From the NCBI GenBank assembly GCA_030065825.1, contig JASJCY010000008.1:1-51544 (forward strand): a stretch of 51,544 nt of DNA. The letters are read 5' to 3'. The DNA is from Nostocaceae cyanobacterium. GTDB lineage: Bacteria > Cyanobacteriota > Cyanobacteriia > Cyanobacteriales > Nostocaceae. Positions 18,169 to 27,529 of the stretch are shown in pieces. Numbering within the stretch: position 1 is the stretch's first letter; the number at the start of each line of letters is the position of its first letter. The notes under the pieces were generated by a model. The model was not told the origin of the DNA and ran no database searches. It was given only the letters and a program-made list of their open reading frames with translations. A program made the translations under genes and the position numbers.

Positions 18169-20868
18169 TTATTTATTGACACAAAACCTGCGTTTACCCA
18201 TCGTCATAAATCGTACTAATTTATGCACTTCGCTAGCAACCATTACACTTAAACCTAATCCAATCAGCATAATCCAAGTATTTACACTAACTGGCTCTGT
18301 ATATAAAAAAGCTTGTCCAAGTGGTAAGTAGAGCATCCCTACATGAATCGAAAAGGCAACAATTGTACCCACCAATAACACCGGACTCCGCAACGGAGAC
18401 ATGTGAAATATAGATTTGTCTTCCGAACGACAATTGCCTATATGGATATTCTCAAATAGCACCATCAACAACAAGATGGCATTACGGGCAGAAAACTCAC
18501 TCCATCCCTGATTCAACATCCACTGAAAAGCCCCAAAGCTGACTGTACCCATAACCACAGCAGCAATCAATGTCCGTTCAACCATCACCTGGTTAAAAAT
18601 TGGTTCCCTGGGTGGACGGGGTCTTCTGTGCAGTACATTTCCCTCGCTGGGTTCAAAGGCTAGGGCTACATCTTGAATGCCGTTAGTAACCAAATTTAAC
18701 CACAAAAGTTGCACAGGCAGCAATGGTAATGGTAACCCCGTAGCCACAGCTAAGGCAATTAACACAATTTCAGCAGCTCCCGTGGAAACTAGCAAATATA
18801 TCACTTTACGTACATTATCATAGGCAACCCGTCCCTCTTCAATACCAGCCACAATGGTAGCGAAATGGTCGTCACCAATTACCAATTCCGCAGCTTCCCG
18901 TGCGACATCAGTACCCGCTTTACCCATTGCTACCCCAATATTAGCAGCACGCAAGGCTGGAGCATCGTTAACCCCATCCCCCGTTACCGCGACAAAATGA
19001 CTCGCTTCCCGGGCAGCATTGACCAATTGTAGCTTTTGATGGGGAGCAGTCCGGGCAAATACGCAAGTCGTTTGCATGAGTCGGGGCAACTCCTGGGGGG
19101 ATACCTCCGCAAGTTCGCTACCTGTAACCACTTGAGAGACTGCCGTTGCTAAACCCAATTCTCTGGCAATTGCTAAAGCTGTGGCAGGATGGTCACCTGT
19201 CACCATCCATACCGCAATCCCCGCAGCATGACAACTGGCGATCGCTTCTTTGACTCCTGGTCTCAGGGGGTCAATCATGCCTACAAACCCCAAAAATTGT
19301 AGATTTACAGGGTCTGGAGGTGCCTGGGAGGAGTCGAGGTCATCTGTAATTCCAGTAGCAAAGGCTAATACTCGATAACCTTGTTCTGCCATTTGCTGAG
19401 AAATTGTCTGTAATTTAACGATGATATCCAATTCTAAATCACACATCATCAGTACCCGTTCCGGGGCACCTTTGACAAATACATGCAACTGATTATCTAT
19501 GGGATGATAGGTAGCAGCAAATTTATGTTCTGGTTCAAAGGGAATCTCGTTCACTTGGGGGTAGAGGTTAAGGGTGGTTTCCCGGTTCCATGCCAATTTA
19601 TAAGCCATTGACAGCAAGGCTATATCCGTGGGGTCACCTCGCCATATCCAGTTATCTTGATGATGGTGTAAGTCCCCTTCATTACACAATACCGCAGCCC
19701 GTGCTAAATTATCTAGTCCAGGATGATTACCAGGTACAATTGCCTGTTGTTGCCATAATACCAGTCCTTGGGGAGCAAAACCTGACCCTGTAACCTCAAA
19801 TTCATCGCCATTGGGTAAATATATCTTGCGTACCGTCAACTCATTACAGGTGAGAGTACCAGTTTTATCACTTGCAATCAGAGTACAACTTCCCAACCCT
19901 TCCACCGCAGGTAAGCGACGCACAATTACCCCCCGTCTTGCCATGCGATTAGTGGCGATCGCCAATGCTACTGTTAAAGCAACGGGTAAGCCTTCGGGAA
20001 TTGCGGATACTGCCAGTGCTACTGCAAACATAAACATTTCTACAATGCTGTATCCATGGCGGAGAATACCTAGCAAAGCAATAGCAATGGCTGCAATCAG
20101 AACCGCAAAGGCGATCGCCCGACTAAACCATTCCATGCGTTTTAATAAAGGAGGCTTACCCCCCGCTGTAGCTAAGACATCAAGCGCTAATTGACCCACA
20201 GATGTGGCAGTTCCCGTAGCTACTACCACCCCTCTACCCCTTCCCCGGACAACAATTGAACCAGCGTAAACCATATTTTGCCTGTCTGCTAAAGGCGTAG
20301 AAATTTCCCCCAGCCAATCGGTATTTTTTAACACCGTCAGGGATTCCCCAGTTAACAGAGATTCATCCACTTCCAAATTGTGCGTCCGGATTAAACGCAT
20401 ATCTGCAGGAACACGGTTGCCAGACTCCAACCAGACAATATCCCCCGGTACAACTTCCTCCGCATCAATTTCCTGTACTTCCCCGTCTCGCATCACCGCA
20501 GCGCGGATTTTCAACAATTGTTGCAATGCGCGACTACTTTTTTCTGCACGCCATTCCTGGTAACCTCCTAATAGGGCATTAATGATTAAAACGGCAATAA
20601 TAAACCCCGCATCTTTGACATCACCAATCACGAGAGAAAGGAGGGCAGCTAGTCCTAGAATGTAGATTAAGGGACTGCGAAATTGCCGCAAGAGAATTTC
20701 CCAGGGGTTAGGAGGAGGTTGTTGGGGAAGACGGTTAGCACCAAATCTAGCCAAACGGGCTTTTGCTTCCACTTCTGGCAGACCGTTTATACTTGCATTA
20801 ACGGTTTGCAGTACTGCTTCCGGGTTGATGGTGTGCCAAGCTTGTGTGTTTGCAGTCTGCATAACCAT
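18169..20868 (-). CDS. P2-type cation-transporting ATPase (Ca2+-ATPase-like)
   Basis: An inner-membrane ATPase of the P2 class that probably exports Ca2+ or a related cation. With the ATG at 20868 the protein is 899 aa. Asp334 in SDKTGTLT is phosphorylated. TGES lies in the actuator domain, PEGLP in M4, KGAPE in the nucleotide domain and TGDGVNDAP in the hinge. The C-terminal membrane part contains NLVTNGIQDVALAFEP. I chose 20868 because GAGGGAA lies about 8-12 bases upstream. An upstream in-frame ATG at 20997 would add 43 residues, which are just translated REP palindromes (repeated PGNE). Ion selectivity cannot be fixed by eye. REP arrays border both ends. Confidence 0.92.
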   Translation of the reverse strand: MVMQTANTQAWHTINPEAVLQTVNASINGLPEVEAKARLARFGANRLPQQPPPNPWEILLRQFRSPLIYILGLAALLSLVIGDVKDAGFIIAVLIINALLGGYQEWRAEKSSRALQQLLKIRAAVMRDGEVQEIDAEEVVPGDIVWLESGNRVPADMRLIRTHNLEVDESLLTGESLTVLKNTDWLGEISTPLADRQNMVYAGSIVVRGRGRGVVVATGTATSVGQLALDVLATAGGKPPLLKRMEWFSRAIAFAVLIAAIAIALLGILRHGYSIVEMFMFAVALAVSAIPEGLPVALTVALAIATNRMARRGVIVRRLPAVEGLGSCTLIASDKTGTLTCNELTVRKIYLPNGDEFEVTGSGFAPQGLVLWQQQAIVPGNHPGLDNLARAAVLCNEGDLHHHQDNWIWRGDPTDIALLSMAYKLAWNRETTLNLYPQVNEIPFEPEHKFAATYHPIDNQLHVFVKGAPERVLMMCDLELDIIVKLQTISQQMAEQGYRVLAFATGITDDLDSSQAPPDPVNLQFLGFVGMIDPLRPGVKEAIASCHAAGIAVWMVTGDHPATALAIARELGLATAVSQVVTGSELAEVSPQELPRLMQTTCVFARTAPHQKLQLVNAAREASHFVAVTGDGVNDAPALRAANIGVAMGKAGTDVAREAAELVIGDDHFATIVAGIEEGRVAYDNVRKVIYLLVSTGAAEIVLIALAVATGLPLPLLPVQLLWLNLVTNGIQDVALAFEPSEGNVLHRRPRPPREPIFNQVMVERTLIAAVVMGTVSFGAFQWMLNQGWSEFSARNAILLLMVLFENIHIGNCRSEDKSIFHMSPLRSPVLLVGTIVAFSIHVGMLYLPLGQAFLYTEPVSVNTWIMLIGLGLSVMVASEVHKLVRFMTMGKRRFCVNK

Positions 20869-20888
20869 CAGAAAAATTCCCTCATTAC

Positions 20889-21146
20889 TCTCGTTCCCAG
20901 GCTCCATATTGTTCCCAGGCTCTACCTCACAGTATTCATTCCCAGCCAGAGTGTGTTCCATCTCGTTCCCAGGCTCTGCCTGGGTAACGCCTATCAAGAG
21001 GCTCTGCCTCTACCATAATACCACCATAATAGTAGAATAGTGAGGCAGAGCCTCACGGTATTCATTCCCAGCCGGAGTCTGGGAACGAGAAGAACGAGAA
21101 GAAAGGAGAAAAAGCTATTCATTGCCAGCCGGAGTCTGGGAACGAG
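20889..21146. repeat. REP palindromes between the RAYT and P-ATPase genes
   Basis: Several tcgttcccaggctctgcctg-type palindromes and gccggagtctgggaacgag-type units occur here, in mixed orientation. They are the same family as 17868-18132. Their position between the RAYT gene and its neighbour fits the usual RAYT-REP arrangement. Confidence 0.88.
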
Positions 21147-21180
21147 TAATGAGTAAGAAGAGTCTGGAAAGGGAAAAAAG

Positions 21181-21714
21181 CTATATATCTAGTATGTCAA
21201 TAGTTAAAAGTCCTTCCTGACCGATATAATTACGATAACTTGAATATCGCCAGTGGGCAGGTTCGTCTACATAACCGCGTCTAACTGGATTATTATGTAT
21301 ATACTCTAACTTTTGTATAAACATTTTTTCATGTATTAATGCTTGTGGATGTGACCCTTCCTGCCATAATTGATAATCTTGAGTGGTTTTATGTAATTTT
21401 TTGTGAAATTTTAGTTGTTTTAGTAAATATTCTGCTTTCTTTTCTTTTAACCTGTCAATAATTGAACGAGCGGTAAATGATTTAAAATTTGCTATTTCCT
21501 TAGATAAATTTTCTGCTGAGGCTATTATGTGGAGGTGATTTTCCATAATCACATAACCATGTAAAGCAAAACGTTGATTGGTATGAAGAAAATCTAAGGA
21601 ATTTAAAATGATTTGAGCTAATTCTGGTTGGCTAAATACTGGAAGCCAGTTGACAATTGTACATGTGAGAAAGTGTGGGTGGTTTTCTAGAAATTTATAG
21701 CGAGAGCGTCCCAT
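21181..21714 (-). CDS. REP-associated tyrosine transposase (RAYT, Y1 HUH type)
   Basis: A 177-residue single-strand DNA endonuclease of the IS200-related Y1 HUH superfamily. The metal-binding pair is His60/His62 in MENHLHIIAS, and the nucleophile is probably Tyr138 in KLEYIHNNPVRRGYV, both diagnostic of RAYTs. RAYTs cut at neighbouring REP hairpins and are thought to spread them. REP arrays occur within 35 bp downstream, on the far side of the P-ATPase gene, and partly at 21740-21793. The ATG at 21714 begins the expected MGRSRYKF start. All key residues are present, so the gene looks intact. Confidence 0.92.
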   Translation of the reverse strand: MGRSRYKFLENHPHFLTCTIVNWLPVFSQPELAQIILNSLDFLHTNQRFALHGYVIMENHLHIIASAENLSKEIANFKSFTARSIIDRLKEKKAEYLLKQLKFHKKLHKTTQDYQLWQEGSHPQALIHEKMFIQKLEYIHNNPVRRGYVDEPAHWRYSSYRNYIGQEGLLTIDILDI

Positions 21715-21809
21715 AAGGTGATAGATGTTGATGTGTTAGAGGCAGAGTCTCCTTAATAGTGTTCCCAGATTTAACCTGGAAACAATGCTCTCGTTTATTT
21801 ATTCAACAA

Positions 21810-22307
21810 TTAAGCACTCAACGCTGTCATTTCTATTAATTCGTGGCTAGGTAAATCAAATCTAATGGTAGTAGCAGCCCAATCTTTTAAATCCGGTGCT
21901 AACCAAATTAATTTACGTACAATTTCATCATTTACCCACAAAATCAAGGGGAAGTTAAACCGCTTACCAAACTCGTCCCGCATCATATTTGTAGAAGTAA
22001 TCAGTTGATTAATCCCAACCACTGATTCTAAACCCCTCACCATCAAGGCTTCCGGTTGATTCGAGCCAATTGTATTAGCGATGGTTGTATAAAGAGTTTC
22101 CGCAGATGGTGAAATCAGAATTTCTTTAATTGTTACAGGGGAAAATTCCGCTAATAAACTCAGTGCTCGCTCTTGTTGGCTGGAAGAATTACAACATGCC
22201 AAAAGCAGAGAAAATTGACCTTGAGATAGCATAATTGCCCTTGCCAGCCGTTTGGCAGCATCTGTGGGGTTTACCTTGCTATGTTGGGAGTTAATTAAGC
22301 CAATCAT
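21810..22307 (-). CDS. Stand-alone N-terminal sensor-like domain, probable truncated NTPase protein
   Basis: The 165-residue protein resembles, from memory, the N-terminal domain of large cyanobacterial NTPase-TPR or WD40 proteins. Shared traits are AIMLSQGQFSLLLACCNS, MVRGLESVVGINQLITSTN and FPLILWVNDEIVRKLIWLAPDLKDWAATTIRF. Here the reading frame ends just after that domain, with no P-loop or repeat part downstream; a REP fragment and the RAYT gene follow instead. AGGAT lies before the ATG at 22307. It is either a real single-domain protein or the remnant of a longer gene truncated next to the REP/RAYT locus. Confidence 0.65.
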   Translation of the reverse strand: MIGLINSQHSKVNPTDAAKRLARAIMLSQGQFSLLLACCNSSSQQERALSLLAEFSPVTIKEILISPSAETLYTTIANTIGSNQPEALMVRGLESVVGINQLITSTNMMRDEFGKRFNFPLILWVNDEIVRKLIWLAPDLKDWAATTIRFDLPSHELIEMTALSA

Positions 22308-22696
22308 GAGTAATCCTGAGTTCAGTTTGTATAATCACCAAATTATGCCTGGGAAAATACGTACTTGATGCATACGTAAAGCTATACGTTAGTCGTTTTT
22401 ACGACACATAATTGTAAGCTATATGCTAATTATACGTATGGGGTATATATTGAGGGTGTGGTGCATCACCCCACATTTACGGATATGGCATTTAGCGGTG
22501 GTGACACTTCTATGTGAAAATGGGGTGAAGCTCTCTGCGAAACCAGGGAATTACAAGGAAAACAGACTGTAAAGCTAATTTGGTACGTAAGTATCAAACT
22601 GATTTTCAACAATTACCGACTTTTAGCCGCACGACCTATGCCTACTTATTAATCTGTAACGAAATTCCGATTACTCAATAATAAGTATTTTGGTTA

Positions 22697-22818
22697 TGTC
22701 ATATCTTGCACCATTTTCAATAAGCATGGAGAAACCGGGTTTATGAAGGAAAAATTAGGGTTTTGACAGGTCAAGATTTCCAATAAACCCGGTTTCTGAC
22801 CCAGGTGCAAGATGTGTG
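22697..22818. repeat. TTGCACC-ended palindromic element
   Basis: The outer inverted ends are atatcttgcacc and ggtgcaagatgt. Inner palindromes agaaaccgggttta and taaacccggtttct flank a short core. Full copies also lie at 44025 and 49921, and an interrupted one at 26764. The rest of 22308-22941 holds short tacgta-rich palindromes near 22360-22445 and no ORF. Confidence 0.82.
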
Positions 22819-22941
22819 TTATCCCACACATTTTTTCGTTCACCTCCCATTACCCATTACCACCACAAGCAACTTTTATGTAGCTATACGAGTCAATGTT
22901 CATGGTTATATGATGCCAATGTGAAATTTTCCACTGAGTAA

Positions 22942-24195
22942 ATGATGAAAAATTTTCTTAAGGGTTGTGTCGAACTTCCTTTGTGGAGGAGTCGCTACAG
23001 CCAAAAAAATGCCTTATTTGTCGGGGTAATCTTTCTGAGCATGATAGCAGCAGTAATGTTATCTTTTCCTATACAAGCACAAAATATTCGTACCCCTCCC
23101 CAACCATCGGAATTGCGGGGTGTATGGTTAACTAATATCGATAGCGATGTATTATTTGAGAAAAATCGCCTCAAGAATGCCTTACAAAACCTCAAACAAT
23201 TAAATTTTAATGTTGTATATCCAACGGTATGGAATTGGGGTTATACTCTTTATCCTAGCCCAGTTGCCAAAAGAGTTTATGGCTTATCTATAGATCCACA
23301 ACCGGGATTACAAAAACGAGATATGCTTAAAGAGGTGGTGCAAGAAGGGCATAAGCAAGGTTTAAAAGTGATTCCCTGGTTTGAATTTGGCTTTATGGCA
23401 CCAGCAGATTCCCAATTAGCAAAACGTCGTGCTTATTGGCTAGCAAGTCGTCGTGACGGTAGCAGAATTTGGAAAGAAGGCACCCATGACAGGGTATGGT
23501 TAAGTCCCTTCCGTCCCGATGTGCAAAAATTTATGCAGAATCTAATTGTGGAAATCGTCAGAAAATACGATATCGATGGTATTCAATTTGACGACCATTT
23601 TGGCTTGCCATCGGAGTTGGGATATGACCCCTATACTAGAGCATTATACAGAAAAGAGCATAATGGTAAAGCACCTCCAGCCAATTTCAAAGATCCAGAA
23701 TGGGTAAAATGGCGTGCAGATAAAATCACCGATTTTATGAAGCAGGTATTCTTTGCGATTAAAGCTGTAAAGCAAGATTGCATTATTTCTGTAGCACCAA
23801 ATCCCCAGCGTTTCTCCTATGAGTACTTTCTCGCAGATTGGGAGAAGTGGGAACGCATGGGATTTGTTGAAGATTTGGTATTGCAGGTATATCGAGATGA
23901 TATGAATGTCTTTACCCGTGAATTAGAACGTCCGGAAGTCAAAGCTGCACGCAGTCATATTCCTACAAGTATCGGCATTTTAACAGGTTTGAAAAATCGC
24001 ACAGTTCCTATAGAACAAGTTAAAGCACAAGTACAAGCAGTGCGCGATCGCAATTTTGCTGGAGTGTCTTTCTTTTTCTATGAAACTCTATGGAACCTGA
24101 GTAAAGAATCCTCACAGCAGCGTCAGTCTGGCTTCCAAGAGATGTTTGCAATTCCTAAAGCCTATCCCAATCTCCTTACAGGGTGGAAACCGTAA
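22942..24195 (+). CDS. GHL10-type glycoside hydrolase-like exported protein
   Basis: The 417-residue protein starts with a basic region and a hydrophobic segment (ALFVGVIFLSMIAAVMLSFPIQAQ), so it is exported. From about residue 50 it shows the GHL10 (YngK/DUF187-type) TIM-barrel pattern: ELRGVWLTNIDSDVLF, FNVVYPTVWNWGYTLY, GLKVIPWFEFGF, YDIDGIQFDDHFG and ISVAPNP. The paired Asp in FDDHFG is a likely active-site element. Members are predicted to act on glycans such as peptidoglycan-linked or exopolysaccharide chains, but substrates are largely unproven. The ATG at 22942 is followed by a second Met (MMKNF). It is a single gene, followed by the long heptamer repeat. Confidence 0.9.
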   Translation: MMKNFLKGCVELPLWRSRYSQKNALFVGVIFLSMIAAVMLSFPIQAQNIRTPPQPSELRGVWLTNIDSDVLFEKNRLKNALQNLKQLNFNVVYPTVWNWGYTLYPSPVAKRVYGLSIDPQPGLQKRDMLKEVVQEGHKQGLKVIPWFEFGFMAPADSQLAKRRAYWLASRRDGSRIWKEGTHDRVWLSPFRPDVQKFMQNLIVEIVRKYDIDGIQFDDHFGLPSELGYDPYTRALYRKEHNGKAPPANFKDPEWVKWRADKITDFMKQVFFAIKAVKQDCIISVAPNPQRFSYEYFLADWEKWERMGFVEDLVLQVYRDDMNVFTRELERPEVKAARSHIPTSIGILTGLKNRTVPIEQVKAQVQAVRDRNFAGVSFFFYETLWNLSKESSQQRQSGFQEMFAIPKAYPNLLTGWKP

Positions 24196-24254
24196 TTTGG
24201 CAGAAATAGGGAAAATGAGGGAAGTACAAATCAATACTTCCTTCACTCTCCACC

Positions 24255-24960
24255 TCCTAAAATAATTAAAAATTCAAAATTCAAAATTCAAAATTCAAAA
24301 TTGGTAACTTCTAACTTTTAACTTCTAACTTTTTACTTTTTACTTTTTACTTTTTACTTTTAGTTTTTAACTTATAACTCCTAACTCCTAACTTTTTAGT
24401 TTTTCCATTTTACTTTTAACTACTAACTTCTAACTTATAAATTTTTACTTTTGACTTTTAACTACTAACTACTAACTTATAACTCCTAACTTCTAACTTC
24501 TAACTTCTAAATTTTTACTTATAACTTCTAAATTCTAAATTCTAACTTCTAAATTTTTACTTCTAAATTCTAAATTCTAAATTCTAAATTCTAAATTTTG
24601 ACTTCTAACTTCTAACTCCTAACTTCTAAATTCTAAATTCTAAATTCTAAATTTTGACTTCTGACTTCTGACTTCTAACTTCTAACTCCTAACTTCTAAC
24701 TTCTAAATTCTAAATTTTGACTTCTGACTCCTAACTTCTAACTTCTAAATTCTAAATTTTGACTTCTGACTTCTGACTTCTGACTTCTAACTTCTAACTC
24801 CTAACTTCTAACTTCTAACTTCTAAATTCTAAATTCTAAATTTTGACTCCTAACTCCTAACTCCTAACTTCTAACTTCTAAGTTCTAAATTCTAAATTTT
24901 GACTCCTAACTCCTAACTTCTAAGTACTAACTCCTAACTTATAAATTTTGACTTCTGACT
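24255..24960. repeat. About 700 bp of heptanucleotide tandem repeats (STRR)
   Basis: The region consists almost wholly of 7-bp units of the types CTTCTAA, ATTCTAA, CTCCTAA, TTTTGACTTC and TTTTTAC, arranged in short homogeneous runs. It lies between the convergent GHL10 and M50 genes and stops one base before the M50 stop codon. Nothing coding is visible. Arrays of this kind are known in heterocystous cyanobacteria, but this one is long and mosaic. Confidence 0.93.
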
Positions 24961-24961
24961 T

Positions 24962-26446
24962 TTATCCCCCGATTCCCAATCTGCCAGCCAAACCGGGACT
25001 TAAGGGTATAAGAGTTGCAATCATCAAGAATAAAGCCAATAAACCTAAAGCAGCACGTGCATCATCAGGTTCGCTGATTTCATTCAAACTGGGACGTTCT
25101 AAATCCCGTTGTAAAAATACAATTACAATTGCCCAATACAAGGCTATGGGATTACCAAAAGATACTATACCCAATAAAATTATTGTTGCTACAGTTACTC
25201 TTCCAGCAGTTTTGCGTCCGTAAATTGCCTGAACAATGCGACCACCATCTAGTTGTCCAGCTGGCATTAAATTTATAGCCGTAATTACCAATCCCAGCCA
25301 ACCAATGATTACCAAAGGATGGATATCCACTAGGGGGGACTGCAAAGCCGAACCAAGGATAACCCGTGCTAAACTTCCTACTAAAATGGAACCCTGGAAA
25401 AACTCATTGGGTAATTGAAACAAGCTTCCGGGGTGGGAAAGTAGCAACCCTGTTACCAGCATCAACAAAGAAACAATTCCTCCAAATGCTGGTCCTGCCA
25501 AAGATATATCAAATAATACCTTACGGTTGGGTAGGAGAGACTCAAACCGAGTAATGGCACCAAAAGAACCAACTTGGACTGCAGGAAGAAAATAAGGCAA
25601 ACTCAAACGGATTTGATGGCGACGGGCAAGTATCCAATGACCAATTTCGTGAGCGATTAAAATTGTAAATAGACCTCCAGCAATGGGTAGTGTTTCTGGA
25701 AATCTTCCTGGTTCGGAAAATAAATCGAAGTTCAGTAATATTCCAGTTGCTTCCATACTCGTGGCAATTGTTGCTACCAATAGAATAACTGCAAATACCT
25801 TTTGTCCTGTAGTCATCGGACGGGGGTCATTGCGACTAGGAAGGACAATCACCACAGGTCTGCCATCCGTATTTTCTACAAGGTACAATCGATATTTATC
25901 ACCGAGACGTTCTTGTAAACTTGCGGTGAGACGGTTGTGAACTTCTTCGGCTTCTCCCCGTAAATTACCTTTAAAGATGGCTCCTTCTTGATAGGCAATA
26001 GTTTCCGTAGCAAAAAAGGTATCAATGCCAAATATACCTTTAATAGCGGTTAAATCCTCTTCGGGAATCGGTAGCATTGTCACTTGTAACTGTGGAGGTT
26101 CTTGTGCTGCTGCTTTCTCCTCCTGGGCAGATTCAGATGCAATCCTTTCTGTTGCCCGTTGCTTGATAATAGCATCTTGTCCTGCTGCTCTTAGTTGTCT
26201 TCCCAAATAGATATAAATGCCAGCAGAAACTACTAAGAGTAAGAGTATACCGACAATGTTGATGTAAATTCCAGCCGCAAATAAGCCAAAAAATAGTAGC
26301 CAGGGAGCCATTAATACCACTGACTGTAACCAGGCTAGTATTCCTAGCTTACCGTAGGGTTTGGCGCGAGAAAAACCCCAACCTAATATTGCCACAGCGA
26401 CTAATAAAATTGTCGCAACTATACCAGTTTCTGACGAAGTAAACAT
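24962..26446 (-). CDS. M50-family site-2-type membrane metalloprotease
   Basis: A 494-residue intramembrane zinc protease. The zinc motif HEIGHW has His266, Glu267 and His270. The third ligand is Asp400 in AGQLDGGRIVQ. Multiple membrane segments surround these, and residues about 95-230 form a cytosolic or lumenal domain with an EDLTAIKGIFGIDTFFATET stretch typical of the cyanobacterial and chloroplast EGY1-like branch. Homologues cleave membrane-bound regulators or function in thylakoid development. The ATG at 26446 begins directly at the first membrane helix. The 3' end abuts the heptamer repeat. Confidence 0.93.
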   Translation of the reverse strand: MFTSSETGIVATILLVAVAILGWGFSRAKPYGKLGILAWLQSVVLMAPWLLFFGLFAAGIYINIVGILLLLVVSAGIYIYLGRQLRAAGQDAIIKQRATERIASESAQEEKAAAQEPPQLQVTMLPIPEEDLTAIKGIFGIDTFFATETIAYQEGAIFKGNLRGEAEEVHNRLTASLQERLGDKYRLYLVENTDGRPVVIVLPSRNDPRPMTTGQKVFAVILLVATIATSMEATGILLNFDLFSEPGRFPETLPIAGGLFTILIAHEIGHWILARRHQIRLSLPYFLPAVQVGSFGAITRFESLLPNRKVLFDISLAGPAFGGIVSLLMLVTGLLLSHPGSLFQLPNEFFQGSILVGSLARVILGSALQSPLVDIHPLVIIGWLGLVITAINLMPAGQLDGGRIVQAIYGRKTAGRVTVATIILLGIVSFGNPIALYWAIVIVFLQRDLERPSLNEISEPDDARAALGLLALFLMIATLIPLSPGLAGRLGIGG

Positions 26447-26700
26447 TTCCCAACCTTTAGCTTTGAAACACCAAGCCTGAATAAGTCAAGTGTTTTGGAC
26501 TATTATTTAATTTATAACGATGGCTGGATCTATTGGGTGGGTATTTCCGATCTTGCAATAAACCTAACAAAAAATTTACCCTGCGGCTTGGGTTGTTGCA
26601 CTAACTGATATCTTGCACACCTCGTGTTAATACTGAAAAAATAGTCTGTCAATAAACATATATTTTTATCATTAATACCTAAAAGTAAGGTTTATCCCTA

Positions 26701-26760
26701 TGTTCTGGTTACCAGCGTGACGCTGGTAACTAGGGGAGTTGAGGCTCTGCCTCCTGGTTA
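26701..26760. repeat. Palindromic repeat (ctggttaccag type)
   Basis: A hairpin GTTACCAGCGTGACGCTGGTAAC is followed by gaggctctgcctc-tggttat. A close relative lies at 48642-48705. It is part of the REP-rich intergenic tract 26447-27210, in which no gene was recognised. Confidence 0.75.
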
Positions 26761-26763
26761 TCT

Positions 26764-27044
26764 GACATCTTGCACCTGTGTCAGAAACCGGGTTCCGATG
26801 CAAATATTGACCTATCAAAACCCTAATTTTTCGTTAATAAACCCCGGCAGTCGCTTTAAGTCGGGGAACCCTTATCTCCTAAGCCCTCCGGGCAGGCTAC
26901 GCCAACAAAGACGCTGCGCGTTAGCGTTAGCTCCCCTGAAAGGGGCACGGCAGTTGCTCCTGGTTGGAAACCAAAAAGACTGCACTGCCTCACCAACGCG
27001 CTGCCGAGCTTTCTCTGTGCTTGTTGAGAATGGTGCAAGATATA
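26764..27044. repeat. TTGCACC-ended element interrupted by another repeat
   Basis: The left part (acatcttgcacctg...aataaaccc, to about 26845) and the right part (gctttctctgtgcttgttga...ggtgcaagatat, from about 27008) match the two halves of the intact element at 22697-22818 read in reverse. About 160 bp of unrelated repeat (cagtcgctttaagtcgggg...caccaacgcgctgcc) sits between them. That insert shares features with 51300-51544. Confidence 0.8.
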
Positions 27045-27270
27045 ACTTATCCTTTTTGGAAGTGCAAGTTGTTAGTTGGCGTTGCTGAATCCATGTATGA
27101 TGCAGGATGTTGCGTTGTTCCTAAACCCTTGTTCCAGACTAGCAAGTGCAACGTCTGGAACACCCGGATTCATACTTCAATTATGCAACGCCTGTTAGCT
27201 GAAACAGCAAGAAGCCTCACGCCTACCTGACAAGGAGGCGTTGAGATGAATTGCGAGGTAAAAACGAAAC

Positions 27271-27319
27271 ACCCCGCGACCGAATTAAGCCGTAGGCTTT
27301 ACAGGGAGTGGGGTAGTTG
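27271..27319. other. Hairpin on the left side of the tnpB element
   Basis: ACCCC and GGGGT close an outer stem, and AAGCC-GTA-GGCTT forms an inner one. The right-end hairpin at 28729-28781 also contains a nested AAGCC/GGCTT stem, so both sides share an architecture. The hairpin overlaps the 3' end of the small minus-strand ORF. Confidence 0.55.
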
Positions 27320-27464
27320 AGTTTTTACCAATATTTTGTTCTGGAAGCATATCTATAAAATCTTCAATAACACGAGTCATTGATTTGTCCTGATGAGCGC
27401 AATATAAGCGTAATTTATCCATTCTTCTATTACTCAATCTTATATCTAATCTGTTTGTCTTCAT
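27285..27464 (-). CDS. Small RHH-like protein divergent from tnpB
   Basis: From the ATG at 27464 the protein has 59 residues. It begins MKTNRLDIRLSNRRMDKLRLYCAHQDKS-type sequence, resembling the beta-strand and first helix of ribbon-helix-helix (CopG/Arc) DNA-binding proteins, then MTRVIEDFIDMLPE as the second helix. The last dozen residues are encoded by the hairpin DNA and look unstructured. I recall similar small ORFs beside cyanobacterial tnpB genes, but no function for them. An ATG at 27488 would add eight residues. The position, 66 bp from the tnpB start and divergent, would suit a regulator of tnpB; this is inference. Confidence 0.65.
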   Translation of the reverse strand: MKTNRLDIRLSNRRMDKLRLYCAHQDKSMTRVIEDFIDMLPEQNIGKNSTTPLPVKPTA

Positions 27465-27529
27465 GATATCCGGAATATGTCTGTACATTTATGATAATAT
27501 ATATAGAGGTCGAGAAACAATGGTTATAC

